DNA of 64,000 bases from Aedoeadaptatus coxii. Lineage in GTDB: Bacteria; Bacillota; Clostridia; Tissierellales; Peptoniphilaceae. Positions 31,984-40,363 of this stretch are shown here, one piece after another (within the stretch, counting starts at the first letter, position 1; the number at the start of each line of letters is the position of its first letter). The notes below the pieces were generated by a model, which worked only from the letters and a program-made list of their open reading frames with translations, was not told the origin of the DNA and ran no database searches. A program made the position numbers and the translations under genes. The stretch lies in assembly GCF_903819215.1 (NCBI RefSeq), contig NZ_CAIJCT010000016.1, one strand, 5' to 3'.

Positions 31984-32724
31984 TTAATCCTTCCCCGTCG
32001 TCGACTGTAGCTTCACTAAATCTTCCATCGCCTTGACATCTCCTCGGCGCACCACATCCGCCGGAACTTCGTAGGCCGAATACATATCCTCCCAAGTTTC
32101 CACCTCGTCATCTTTGCCGCGATCCTTTTCCGGCACGAGATCGATGGCGTAGTCCACTACCTTCAGGCCCTCTTTATCCATAATCTGTTGAAGCTGCTTT
32201 AAAACCGCCATGGCCTCTTCCGCCGTGGCATCCTTCCCCACGCCGTAGGCCTGAGCCTGAAGCTTATAGGGCAAATGCTTTATATCCACCGGCTGATCCA
32301 CCTTTAAATACTCCGCCGGATCCTCCTTGTCCCAAGAAGAAAGAGTAATCGTATAGGGGAAACCATATTTCTTTTCAAGGCTCCTACCATATTGCGCCAC
32401 GACGCGATCGAAGCGCATCATCGTGTTGAAGATGCGGTCGTCGTAAGAATCCCATGTTAAACGGCCGAAGGAATCGAAGTGCAATGCAAATTGAGAATCT
32501 ACACTGTTTTTATCCTCCAGGAACACGATATAATCTCCGTCTTTCAGGTTGTAAATGACGTTTTCGCGGGAAAGATCCAAATCCCTATACTTCGCAGCGA
32601 TGATCCGATCCGCACCCCTTTCTGCCAAAAACTTGGAAACGGGATTGCCGAATAAAGCATTGGCGACAAAAAGCACGAAAAGCACGAGTACAGTTAAAAA
32701 AATCCTTTTCAATGTAAACTTCAT
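31984..32724 (-). CDS. membrane-anchored YfjL-like hypothetical protein
   Basis: 246 residues from the ATG at 32724 (MKFTLKRIFLTVLVLFVLFV) with AAGGAGGCAGGT upstream; earlier in-frame starts are rejected. One N-terminal helix (about 8-27), then an extracellular alpha/beta domain. The stretch GNPVSKFLAERGADRII, VIYNLKDGDYIVFLED and FDSFGRLTWDSYDDRI resembles the YfjL-like N-terminal domain known from bacilli, whose function is unknown. Monocistronic. Certainty is moderate on family, low on role. Confidence 0.6.
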   Translation of the reverse strand: MKFTLKRIFLTVLVLFVLFVANALFGNPVSKFLAERGADRIIAAKYRDLDLSRENVIYNLKDGDYIVFLEDKNSVDSQFALHFDSFGRLTWDSYDDRIFNTMMRFDRVVAQYGRSLEKKYGFPYTITLSSWDKEDPAEYLKVDQPVDIKHLPYKLQAQAYGVGKDATAEEAMAVLKQLQQIMDKEGLKVVDYAIDLVPEKDRGKDDEVETWEDMYSAYEVPADVVRRGDVKAMEDLVKLQSTTGKD

Positions 32725-32837
32725 ACCTGCCTCCTTCATATAAGCGATCGACCTTCCTACCATCATTTTACCTTATAAAACCAAATACAAATCAAGAATA
32801 TACCAAAGAAAAAGACGAGAACACCGATATGGACAAG

Positions 32838-32870
32838 AAAAAATCCACGAAGGTTTCCCCTCGTGGATTC
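32838..32870 (-). terminator. terminator after CnaB surface protein (copy A of an identical pair)
   Basis: Stem ATCCACGA/TCGTGGAT with loop AGGTTTCCCC and U-run. The whole 33-base element recurs unchanged at 36109-36141. Confidence 0.85.
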
Positions 32871-32878
32871 TATTATCT

Positions 32879-35878
32879 TTATTCTTCATCTCGTCTTTTC
32901 TTTGAACCGATGAACCCTAAGGCTGCAACGGATAAAGATGCGAGACCGACCCATAAATTCATGTCGAAACCGTCACCTGTTTGAGGTGCGCCCGGCTTGC
33001 CGGGTTTGTTCGGTTTCTCAGGTTTGTTCGGAACCTTCGGAACATCAGGAGTTTCCGGTGTTTCCGGTTCATTGGGCTTACCCGGTTTTTCAGGCTCTTC
33101 CGGAGGAGTTTCCGGAGGTACTTCCGGTTTTTCCTTATTCGTAATCACGAAGCCGGAATCCATAGAACCTTCATAACTAACGTCGAAATCCCTGTCGCCA
33201 ATGCGAAGGAAACCGCCGTTTTCGCCTCGTTCCTTCACCGTATAGATGTAATCTCGGGAAGGATCGCTTCCGTCTCTCACTTCTAAACCGGTAAAAGAAC
33301 CGGACCAGTTGTTGCTTTCGTTAAGTTCGAGCACCTTACCGGTGGCCTTGCCATCGCGGTAAAGCTCGACCTCGATACGAGCCACAGGTTTCTCATTCCC
33401 TACAAGATCCCACTTCTTTGCAATGTGAATATCCCTTGTGGGAGGAGTGGGTGGTGTTTCCGGAGGTATTTCCGGCTTTTCCTTGTTAGTGAGGATGAAG
33501 CCGCTTTCCATGTCGCCGGAATAGCTTACTTCAAAGGTTTTGCTTCCAAATTGGATCAGGCCGTTAACTTCGCCAACTTCTTTAATAGAGTAGCGATATT
33601 CGACGGCCGGCGTATTTTTATCGGCAATTTCTAAACCTTTAAATTCGCCGCTCCAATTGTTGCCTGCGTTTAATTCCAGCTTTTTACCGGTAGATTCGCC
33701 GTTGCGATAAAGTTCCACGTCGATTTTATCTACAGGCTTTTCGCCGCCTACAAGATCCCAACGTTTCGTCACTTTAATGTCGCGGGTTTTCGGTTCTTCC
33801 GGCTTTTCTTTATTGGTAATGGTAAAGCCCTTTTCTTGACTTCCCGTCACCTCAGATTCATAACCTGCAATGGGAACTTCTCTTACAGTATAAGTAATCT
33901 TAAGATCTTCAGATTTTATGGGAAGATGCTTAAAATCGACTTTCCATTGATCGCCGGCATTTACTTCCTTGGTTTCCACAAGGTATTCCTTGTTGCCGAC
34001 CTTGGCTAAAAGTTGAACCTTAATGGTATCCGGACGCTTCTTATTGGCGTTTTCGTTATCGTCCCATTGCTTTTCGACTTCAACTTTGGTAGTGCCGTCC
34101 TCTGTACCGATGGTTACATCACCATTACTTCCAATACCGCCACCACGAGTCGCGGAATAGTTACCGGAGATAATAACCTTGGTTAGTGCTTTGGTAAGTG
34201 CATTACCTTGGGATTTAACATTCAGCCCAAGCTGTGAGTTTCTCTCTAAGGTTCCTTTGTGCATATCGTTGGGCAATGGGGTTCCATCCGGAGCGGTCCA
34301 ATTATAAGGTGCTCCACCGAGCATCCATTTGGATAGCTCATATTCAGCTTGACCACTATGAATTCCAAAATTATCATATGAAAGGATGTATAGATCATTC
34401 ATGTTTTTTTCGTCATACGACTTATTACCGTAGATGGCTCCGCCATCGTTGACATAAATTTTGGTTTTTGAGATGGGGCAACTGGCCATGCCGGCACCTT
34501 CCCATTCAGATTTATTGTCAGTGATCAAAACATTTTTTAAGTAAAGCTTACCATTTCCGCCGTATTTTTCTATAGCGCCATTGACATAAATGCCGCCGCC
34601 ACCAAAGGCCTTATTCGTCACTCCGGTGCCGTCCATTTTATTATTGGTGATCCGTCCGGCAGTAATATAGGCTTTTCCTTGTGTACCACTAAAGTATTTA
34701 GCCTGAATAAAAATACCGCCGCCAGAAGATCCGGCTGTGTTACCGTCAACTATACCGCCATCCATTTTAAGAACGCTGCCCTTTTCAGGATTGTTCGAGC
34801 CGACGCTGATACCGCCGCCAACTTCTGCCGCAAAATTATTTAAAACCTTGGCTTCGCCGGACATATTCAGTACAGAGCCTTCTCGTACGATAATGCCTCC
34901 ACCAGCAGAATAGTATTGCTTATACGGTTTATCATCCACTAAGTCTGAGCGATTATTCTGAACCGTACCGCCGGTAAAGTTCATAGTGGATTCATAAAGC
35001 TGAATCCCTCCCCCATAAGTAGCTTGGTTATCCTCGACGCTTCCGCCACTCATATTGACCGTGGCATGGTTGTGAGCATTAATTGCGCCCCCATGGGTCG
35101 GGTTAAGGCTCGCATCGGCTTTAATCTTGTTGTTTCGTAAAACGGCGCCTTCTTCAATATTTAAGGTGCCGCCATCGACATAAACCAAAGACTTTTCGAT
35201 GGTTTTATTTTCGTCCGAATTACCATCGATGGTAATATTCTTTAAAGTAGCGGATTTACCTTCACCTACTTTAAGTAAATAACCATTGAATCCTTCATCT
35301 CGAATGATTTTCGAATCCTTATCTTTATCTTTAAGGCTGATGTCACCTTCTACATTCGTAGTACCAGTGATGTAGATGTTTTTAACAATATCATCGATCT
35401 TTTCCTTCGCCGCTTCGAAAGTTCTTACAGCTGTTTCTTTCGTTAAGCCGTCTTTGCTGTCGTCGCCGGATTCGCCATTGAGAAAAATACCCTTGGCTCC
35501 CGTTTTACCGGAAGCTACCGATTGGGCTTCCTTTTCTTCAGCTACATCCGGAACAGCTTCCTTTCTAACAGCATTAGCTTGCTGCTTGGTAACATCTTTT
35601 GCAGGAGCTGTGGAAGCCGAATGATCCTCTTCGGATATATCGGCAACATCATTCTGCGGAGAAATCGAAGCCTCATTCGTAACATTCGCGCTCGAATTTG
35701 TCGAACCATCCGGCCCGATGACCTTCGCTTCTTTCGTTTCCACTTTCTCACTATCGATCGTTGCCACCGGGTTGACCTCCGGATTCAAAGCTTCTGCAAA
35801 AACATTTGAATCCGGCATATACAACCCATAGACAAAGGTCAGAATAAGTAAGAAATAAAATAATCTTCTATTCTTCAT
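32879..35878 (-). CDS. cell-wall-anchored surface protein with beta-helix and three CnaB domains
   Basis: 999 residues. N-terminal signal sequence (RRLFYFLLILTFVYGLYMP) and low-complexity region to about 125; residues 130-620 form a right-handed beta-helix/PMP-like domain with repeated GGGI-type turns (GGAINAHNHATVNMSGGSV, ATYGGGIQLYESTMNFTGG); then three CnaB domains of about 95 residues (each from VEKQWDD, VTKRWDL and IAKKWDL to ITNKEKP), whose Lys, Glu and Asn fit isopeptide bonds. A Pro-rich wall-spanning tail precedes the sorting signal APQTG, a hydrophobic helix and KKRRDEE. The leucine of LPxTG is Ala here. Probable adhesin. ATG with AAGGAAGGGG upstream. Confidence 0.9.
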   Translation of the reverse strand: MKNRRLFYFLLILTFVYGLYMPDSNVFAEALNPEVNPVATIDSEKVETKEAKVIGPDGSTNSSANVTNEASISPQNDVADISEEDHSASTAPAKDVTKQQANAVRKEAVPDVAEEKEAQSVASGKTGAKGIFLNGESGDDSKDGLTKETAVRTFEAAKEKIDDIVKNIYITGTTNVEGDISLKDKDKDSKIIRDEGFNGYLLKVGEGKSATLKNITIDGNSDENKTIEKSLVYVDGGTLNIEEGAVLRNNKIKADASLNPTHGGAINAHNHATVNMSGGSVEDNQATYGGGIQLYESTMNFTGGTVQNNRSDLVDDKPYKQYYSAGGGIIVREGSVLNMSGEAKVLNNFAAEVGGGISVGSNNPEKGSVLKMDGGIVDGNTAGSSGGGIFIQAKYFSGTQGKAYITAGRITNNKMDGTGVTNKAFGGGGIYVNGAIEKYGGNGKLYLKNVLITDNKSEWEGAGMASCPISKTKIYVNDGGAIYGNKSYDEKNMNDLYILSYDNFGIHSGQAEYELSKWMLGGAPYNWTAPDGTPLPNDMHKGTLERNSQLGLNVKSQGNALTKALTKVIISGNYSATRGGGIGSNGDVTIGTEDGTTKVEVEKQWDDNENANKKRPDTIKVQLLAKVGNKEYLVETKEVNAGDQWKVDFKHLPIKSEDLKITYTVREVPIAGYESEVTGSQEKGFTITNKEKPEEPKTRDIKVTKRWDLVGGEKPVDKIDVELYRNGESTGKKLELNAGNNWSGEFKGLEIADKNTPAVEYRYSIKEVGEVNGLIQFGSKTFEVSYSGDMESGFILTNKEKPEIPPETPPTPPTRDIHIAKKWDLVGNEKPVARIEVELYRDGKATGKVLELNESNNWSGSFTGLEVRDGSDPSRDYIYTVKERGENGGFLRIGDRDFDVSYEGSMDSGFVITNKEKPEVPPETPPEEPEKPGKPNEPETPETPDVPKVPNKPEKPNKPGKPGAPQTGDGFDMNLWVGLASLSVAALGFIGSKKRRDEE

Positions 35879-35951
35879 TATCGACCCCTTCCTTAAAAAA
35901 TAAACTTCTCATCCACGTTCTTTGATCCGCAGATGAAAAGTTCGTATAAAT

Positions 35952-35957
35952 ATTATA
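35952..35957 (-). promoter_or_regulatory. -10 hexamer of the CnaB surface protein gene
   Basis: TATAAT on the minus strand, 74 bases before the ATG; the -35 zone (TTTCGG at 17 bases) is weak. Confidence 0.4.
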
Positions 35958-36108
35958 CCTCATAAATATAGATTCCGAAACCTCTGCATTCTCTTGTTTT
36001 TTTTGCGCTTTTTTTCGCTTCCCTAATTTCCAAGCATTAACCTCATGATTCCGTCATATGTAAAATTTATGTAACGCCGTAAAATGTCCAGATAAAAAGA
36101 TTCCCAAT

Positions 36109-36141
36109 AAAAAATCCACGAAGGTTTCCCCTCGTGGATTC
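36109..36141 (-). terminator. terminator after 3-hydroxyacyl-CoA dehydrogenase (copy B of an identical pair)
   Basis: Same 33 bases as at 32838-32870: 8-bp stem ATCCACGA/TCGTGGAT, identical loop and A/U tract. Confidence 0.85.
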
Positions 36142-36150
36142 GTTTCTATT

Positions 36151-37116
36151 TTATTTGCTGTAATCGTAGAATCCTTTGCCGCTTGTAACGCCCAGTTCTC
36201 CTTTTTCGATTTTTTCGCCGACCATTTCGATGAGGCGATAGGTTACGGATTCGGGGTCTTTCGCGTCGGGTTTCATTTTCAATACGTTGCTTACGGTTTG
36301 CAGGCCGATGACGTCCATCATTTGGAAAGGGCCTACGGGCGCGCCTGTGCCGATGCGCCAGGATGCGTCGATGGTTTCGGGATCGGCGATGCCTCTCGCC
36401 CAAAGATTTTGCCCTGCATCGAGTAAAGGCACAAGTAGGGAGTTTAAGACGTAGCCCGGTTGTTCTTTGTGCACTTCGATGGGCACCATGTTAATGTCTT
36501 TTGCAAATTGAACCACTTGTTTGTAAATGTCGGGATCGGTTCCTTCGTGACCCATACATTCCGCCGTGTTGTGTGCCCAAATGGAGTTGGCGAAGTGAAG
36601 CGCCATGTATTTTTCCGGGCGTCCGGTGTGTTCGGCGAAGGTGGAGGGCAAGAGTGTGGACGAGTTGGTGCAGAGTATGGTTTTGTCATCGAGGATGTCC
36701 TTAATGCTTTCGTAGAATGTAATTTTTTCCTCGGTGTTTTCTGCCATGGCCTCGATGGCGATGTCCGCATCGCTCAGTGCTTTTTTCACATCTAATTCCA
36801 GATGGAGATTGTCCTTCATGTTTTTCTTGCCTTCGGCGATGAGGGCGTCGATCCCTTCGACGGTAATGTTGTTCCAGTCGGGAATGAGGGCTTTCGGGTA
36901 AACGTAAGCGCCCAAGGGGTTGCCGACGAATTTTTTCGCTTGTTCCAATGCGTCTAAAATGGCTTTGGTGTAGTATTCGATTTTCGGTTCTGTTCGGCCG
37001 ATGGAGCCTTCGCTTCTAAGCCAAATGGTGGTGTCGTGGCCGCTGTAGGCGGACATGAGGGCGATTTGCGTGCCGAGGACGCCTCCGCCTAAGAGTACAA
37101 CTTTTTTGAATTCCAT
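36151..37116 (-). CDS. 3-hydroxyacyl-CoA dehydrogenase family protein (3-hydroxybutyryl-CoA dehydrogenase-like)
   Basis: 321 residues, longer than clostridial Hbd (about 280). Rossmann motif LLGGGVLGTQIALMSAYSG at 8-26, the NSSTLLPS substrate loop, catalytic His-Glu region MALHFANSIWAHNTAECMG, and C-terminal helical domain with GTGAPVGPFQMMDVIGL and GKGFYDYSK. It should reduce an acetoacetyl-type CoA with NAD(P)H, or run in beta-oxidation direction. The insertion around 45-90 sets it apart from canonical Hbd. Monocistronic, AAGGAGGAAACC site. Confidence 0.85.
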   Translation of the reverse strand: MEFKKVVLLGGGVLGTQIALMSAYSGHDTTIWLRSEGSIGRTEPKIEYYTKAILDALEQAKKFVGNPLGAYVYPKALIPDWNNITVEGIDALIAEGKKNMKDNLHLELDVKKALSDADIAIEAMAENTEEKITFYESIKDILDDKTILCTNSSTLLPSTFAEHTGRPEKYMALHFANSIWAHNTAECMGHEGTDPDIYKQVVQFAKDINMVPIEVHKEQPGYVLNSLLVPLLDAGQNLWARGIADPETIDASWRIGTGAPVGPFQMMDVIGLQTVSNVLKMKPDAKDPESVTYRLIEMVGEKIEKGELGVTSGKGFYDYSK

Positions 37117-37278
37117 GGTTTCCTCCTTAATCTATCTATAAAAACAAATCCTTTTCTTTTTTATGAGAAGGGCGTTAAGCCTTTCTGTATTTTATTTATT
37201 ACCCATGGTTTTTGATTCTATTCTTGTTTTTTTATAGTTGTTTTTATAACGAGGAATGGTTTCGCGGCGTTTTGGGCA

Positions 37279-37313
37279 TAAAAAAATCGGACTGCTTCTG
37301 CAATCCGACTTTT
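37279..37313 (-). terminator. terminator after tRNA-Val
   Basis: AGTCGGATTGC/GCAGTCCGATT stem with a short loop and U-run immediately after the tRNA 3' end (minus strand). Closely resembles the tmRNA terminator at 49698-49731. Confidence 0.85.
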
Positions 37314-37314
37314 G

Positions 37315-37390
37315 TGGTGGACAGTACTGGACTTGAACCAGCGACCCCTACGATGTCAACGTAGTGCTCTACCAACTGAGCTAACTCTCC
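37315..37390 (-). tRNA. tRNA-Val (GAC)
   Basis: 76-nt cloverleaf with encoded CCA. D-arm AGCTCAGTTGGTAGAGC, anticodon stem CTACG/CGTAG with loop TTGACAT giving anticodon GAC, T-loop TTCAAGT. The acceptor stem GGAGAGT/ACTGTCC has one G4-G69 mismatch, unusual for a functional tRNA. A strong promoter lies just upstream. Confidence 0.93.
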
Positions 37391-37411
37391 TCACCTTTTG
37401 TAACAATGAGT

Positions 37412-37440
37412 AGTATACCAAGTTTTTGTGTTTTTGGCAA
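37412..37440 (-). promoter_or_regulatory. tRNA-Val promoter
   Basis: -35 TTGCCA (37435-37440), 17-base spacer, -10 TATACT (37412-37417), minus strand. Confidence 0.8.
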
Positions 37441-37456
37441 GGAGATTTTACCGTTT

Positions 37457-37780
37457 TTACGCCATGAGCATCAGGGCCATTTTCATTTTGCCCTTCGCTT
37501 CTACGGAATGTAGGCCGCCTTCTTCAAAATAGATCATGTCCCCTGCTTTCAGCTCGTGTGCGTCGCCTTCGTAATCGACTTTCCCTTCCCCTTCTAATAT
37601 GGTGAGGATGGCGTTGGCAGGCGCGCGATGGGGGCTTAATTTTTCCCCGGCGTCGAATGCCATGAGGATAAGTTTCATTCCCGCGTTGGATGCGATTTCT
37701 TTTTTCGCCACGGTGTCGGCTTCGTACGGAATCAGTTCTTTGAGTGTGGCGACGTCGCCGCCTTTAAATAGTGGATTCAT
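37457..37780 (-). CDS. small cupin-domain protein
   Basis: 107 residues, one cupin barrel. Motif 1 is partly kept (GEKLSPHRAPANAILTILEGEG) with a single clear His; motif 2 reads AGDMIYFEEGGLHSVEA. Metal binding is therefore possible but the ligand set looks reduced. Such proteins often act as small-molecule binding or sugar/dioxygenase-like enzymes; function unknown. Its ATG overlaps the DUF488 stop by four bases (ATGA) with AAGGAGGAACA in front. Confidence 0.8.
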   Translation of the reverse strand: MNPLFKGGDVATLKELIPYEADTVAKKEIASNAGMKLILMAFDAGEKLSPHRAPANAILTILEGEGKVDYEGDAHELKAGDMIYFEEGGLHSVEAKGKMKMALMLMA

Positions 37781-38157
37781 TGTTCCTCCTTATGATCTAA
37801 TGTTTCTTCTATCCATTCTTTTAATACGCGCGCATGGTTTATTTCTTTGCTTTTGGCGCCGTAAACGAGGGTGACGGGCCCATCTTGAAGGGCTTTGAGA
37901 ATATCGTCTCGCCACGTTTTCGCTGCCTCCGATGCGTTTAATTCTTCCCGGTATTTTTCGGCGAATTCGGAAAAGCGATCGGCGCGGTGATCGAACCATT
38001 TTCGAAGCCCTGTCGATGGGCACACTTCATTAGCCCAGCTGTGGAGTTTTGCCACTTCTTTTTTCACGCCTCTCGGCCAATAGCGATCGACGAGGACGCG
38101 TTTCCCGTCGTCGGGGGTCGCTTCTTCGTATGCTCTTTTGATGTTAAGTGGATTCAT
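37777..38157 (-). CDS. DUF488 (YeaO-type) family protein
   Basis: 126 residues from the ATG at 38157 (MNPLNIKRAYEEA) with AGGTGAT upstream; a GTG at 38166 is an alternative. Family landmarks: IKRAYEEATPDDGKRVLVDR, YWPRGVKKE, LRKWFDHRADRFSEF and VTLVYGAKSKEINHA. DUF488 proteins have no settled biochemical role. Operon with the cupin gene. Confidence 0.85.
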   Translation of the reverse strand: MNPLNIKRAYEEATPDDGKRVLVDRYWPRGVKKEVAKLHSWANEVCPSTGLRKWFDHRADRFSEFAEKYREELNASEAAKTWRDDILKALQDGPVTLVYGAKSKEINHARVLKEWIEETLDHKEEQ

Positions 38158-38217
38158 TTTTATCACCTGAGTCTATAATACATCAGTTTTTGTTCTTATT
38201 CCGTTTCATTTGTTACG

Positions 38218-39186
38218 CTATCCCACGTAGCGATTGTTTTCCATAATAAAGGGCGGGGCGACTTGGGGATCGGTGTAGTCTTTGAATTTATTTTTTAAAT
38301 AGCGGTAACATGCTTCTTTGGTTTTGAATTTGATGGCTTGGTAAGGTTCTTCAAATGAAATTTTTTCTACGAATAGGTAGCCGTCGCCGTCTTTTACGAG
38401 GACGCCCACGTGGCCGATAAATAAGCAGTTGCCGTCGAGATTATCGTGGAGCACCACCGAAACCATGGCGGCGTTTTTCGGAAACTGCATTTTGGAGAGG
38501 AAGGACGCCATTACTTTTCCCTGTTCCGCCGGATTTTTGCTGTCGCCGGTTTTGACGCGGCTAAAGAGGCGCATAAAATCCGCCATTTCTTTTTCGTTTA
38601 GTAGTTTGGAGCGCGTAAGGGCTTCCCGATCCATAAAGAGGAGATCGCCGTCTACCGGTGTGTTGTCGCTGATGTTCATGTCGTTTTTTAATAGAAGGTA
38701 AGTGGTAATGCGGCAATTGGTATTGGGATAGGCCATTCCTTTTTTCGATTGGGCTTCAGTAATTTTCCCCACGTCGTAAGTGGGGGCAATCTTTTTTGAA
38801 AAATCCGCCGTAAGGTATGGGGCGGCGGCGCTATTGTAATCGTCTACGAGGGTCATGAGCTGATCGACGCCGGCGGGCTGTAATGATGCCTTTAGTTTTT
38901 CCGCTACATACTGTTTGTCCTCCGCCTTGACCATGTTGGAAATGACGGGTGCTTCCCCTTTTTCTTTGGATGGCTTTTGTTTTTTTGCGGCGGCTTTTAT
39001 TTTCCGTCTAGAGGCCCGCCGTTTGGCGGCGCGATTTCTTCTTCCCGTGGCTTTTCCCCGTTTGCGCATTGTGGCTGTTACGCTTCTGCGCGCTCCTCGT
39101 CTCGATGTTTTTTGCGGGCCTGCGCCGCAAGCGATGATAAGCGTGGCCAGTGCTAAGAGTAAGATTAGAATGTGTTTGATTTTCAT
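38218..39186 (-). CDS. DUF4300-like lipoprotein with basic linker
   Basis: 322 residues. Signal peptide MKIKHILILLLALATLIIAC with lipidated C20. Residues about 28-75 are an extraordinarily basic linker (RRGARRSVTATMRKRGK, GRRNRAAKRRASRRKIK). From about 85 the sequence matches what I recall of DUF4300: LVDDYNSAA, TNCRITTYLLL, a GDLLFMDREAL segment, FIGHVGVLVKDGDGYLFVEK and FEEPYQAIKF. Function unknown. The linker could bind teichoic acid or other wall polyanions (inference). Monocistronic. Confidence 0.65.
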   Translation of the reverse strand: MKIKHILILLLALATLIIACGAGPQKTSRRGARRSVTATMRKRGKATGRRNRAAKRRASRRKIKAAAKKQKPSKEKGEAPVISNMVKAEDKQYVAEKLKASLQPAGVDQLMTLVDDYNSAAAPYLTADFSKKIAPTYDVGKITEAQSKKGMAYPNTNCRITTYLLLKNDMNISDNTPVDGDLLFMDREALTRSKLLNEKEMADFMRLFSRVKTGDSKNPAEQGKVMASFLSKMQFPKNAAMVSVVLHDNLDGNCLFIGHVGVLVKDGDGYLFVEKISFEEPYQAIKFKTKEACYRYLKNKFKDYTDPQVAPPFIMENNRYVG

Positions 39187-39284
39187 TTTGTTTTCCTCAT
39201 CTCGTTGATTTGCGCTTATTTTATTCTCTCTTATTGAAAAAATTGTGATTAAACGGAAAATTTACGGTGGCGATTGTTTCCATT

Positions 39285-39312
39285 AAAAAACCGGCGCATG
39301 GCGGCGCCGATT
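39285..39312 (-). terminator. terminator after etfA
   Basis: ATCGGCGC with GCGCCGGT around a six-base loop, then a U-run on the minus-strand RNA. Confidence 0.8.
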
Positions 39313-39325
39313 TCTTTTGAGCTAT

Positions 39326-40336
39326 CTAGTTGATTTCCGCTTTTGCGGCTTTTGCCTTTTTGTATTCTTCGATGAGTTTCGGCAAGACTTTGTTCAAGTC
39401 GCCGACGATGCCGAGGTCGGCTACATCGAAAATGGGGGCGCCGTCGTTTTTGTTGACGGCAATGATCAGGCCGGATTCTTCCATGCCTGCCAAGTGTTGA
39501 ATGGCGCCGGAAATACCGAAGGCGAAGTAAATATCGGGGCGTACGGTTTTGCCCGTTTGGCCGACTTGGCGATCTTTTTCGATCCAGCCGGCGTCTACTG
39601 TAGCCCGTGAAGTGGATACTTCCCCGTCCATTAAATCGGCGAGTTCTTGCAAGCGGTCGAATCCTTCCGGCCCACCGATGCCGCGGCCGCCGGATACGAG
39701 GACGTTGGCTTCTGTAATGTCGAGTTTTTTCTTATCGTCTTTGGAAACTTCCAGGATTTTGACGTTCATGTCCTTATCCGTAAGGCCGACATCTTCCATA
39801 ATGACGTCGCCTTTTCGCCCGTCGTCATTAGCAAGGGGGGTCATAACGCCGGGGCGCACGGTGGCCATTTGGGGGCGGAAGTCTTCGCAAATAATGGTGG
39901 CCATTAAGTTGCCGCCGAAAGCGGGGCGGGTCATGCGGAGAAGTTTGGATTCTTCGTCGATTTCAAGGCCGGTACAGTCGGCGGTAAGGCCGGTGTGAAT
40001 GCGCGCGGCGAGGCGCGGCGCTAAATCTCTGCCGATGGAGCTTGCGCCGTAAAGTACGATTTCGGGATCGTATTTTTTTACGATTTCATAAATCGCCTTG
40101 GCGTAAGGTTCGGTGACGTATTCTTTTAATAAGGGGTGATCCACGACGATGACGTGGTCGGCGCCGTGGTGAATTAAAACATCGGCTTTTCCTTTAATGT
40201 TGTCGCCCAATAAGACGGCGTAAACTTCTTGGCCGAGATCGTCGGCAAGTTCTCTTGCTTTTCCTAAAAGTTCTGTGGAAACTTTTTGCAGTTCCCCATC
40301 GCGCTGTTCGGCAATGACAAATACATTTTTACTCAT
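39326..40336 (-). CDS. etfA: electron transfer flavoprotein alpha subunit
   Basis: 336 residues. The N-terminal domain is Rossmann-like; the C-terminal FAD domain shows VSGGRGIGGPEGFDRL, then RATVDAGWIEKDRQVGQTG and YFAFGISGAIQHLAGM, all standard EtfA landmarks. Together with EtfB it takes electrons from, or bifurcates with, the acyl-CoA dehydrogenase encoded upstream. Third gene of bcd-etfB-etfA. Confidence 0.97.
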   Translation of the reverse strand: MSKNVFVIAEQRDGELQKVSTELLGKARELADDLGQEVYAVLLGDNIKGKADVLIHHGADHVIVVDHPLLKEYVTEPYAKAIYEIVKKYDPEIVLYGASSIGRDLAPRLAARIHTGLTADCTGLEIDEESKLLRMTRPAFGGNLMATIICEDFRPQMATVRPGVMTPLANDDGRKGDVIMEDVGLTDKDMNVKILEVSKDDKKKLDITEANVLVSGGRGIGGPEGFDRLQELADLMDGEVSTSRATVDAGWIEKDRQVGQTGKTVRPDIYFAFGISGAIQHLAGMEESGLIIAVNKNDGAPIFDVADLGIVGDLNKVLPKLIEEYKKAKAAKAEIN

Positions 40337-40363
40337 TTATTTCACGCTCCTTGTTCGGCTCGA

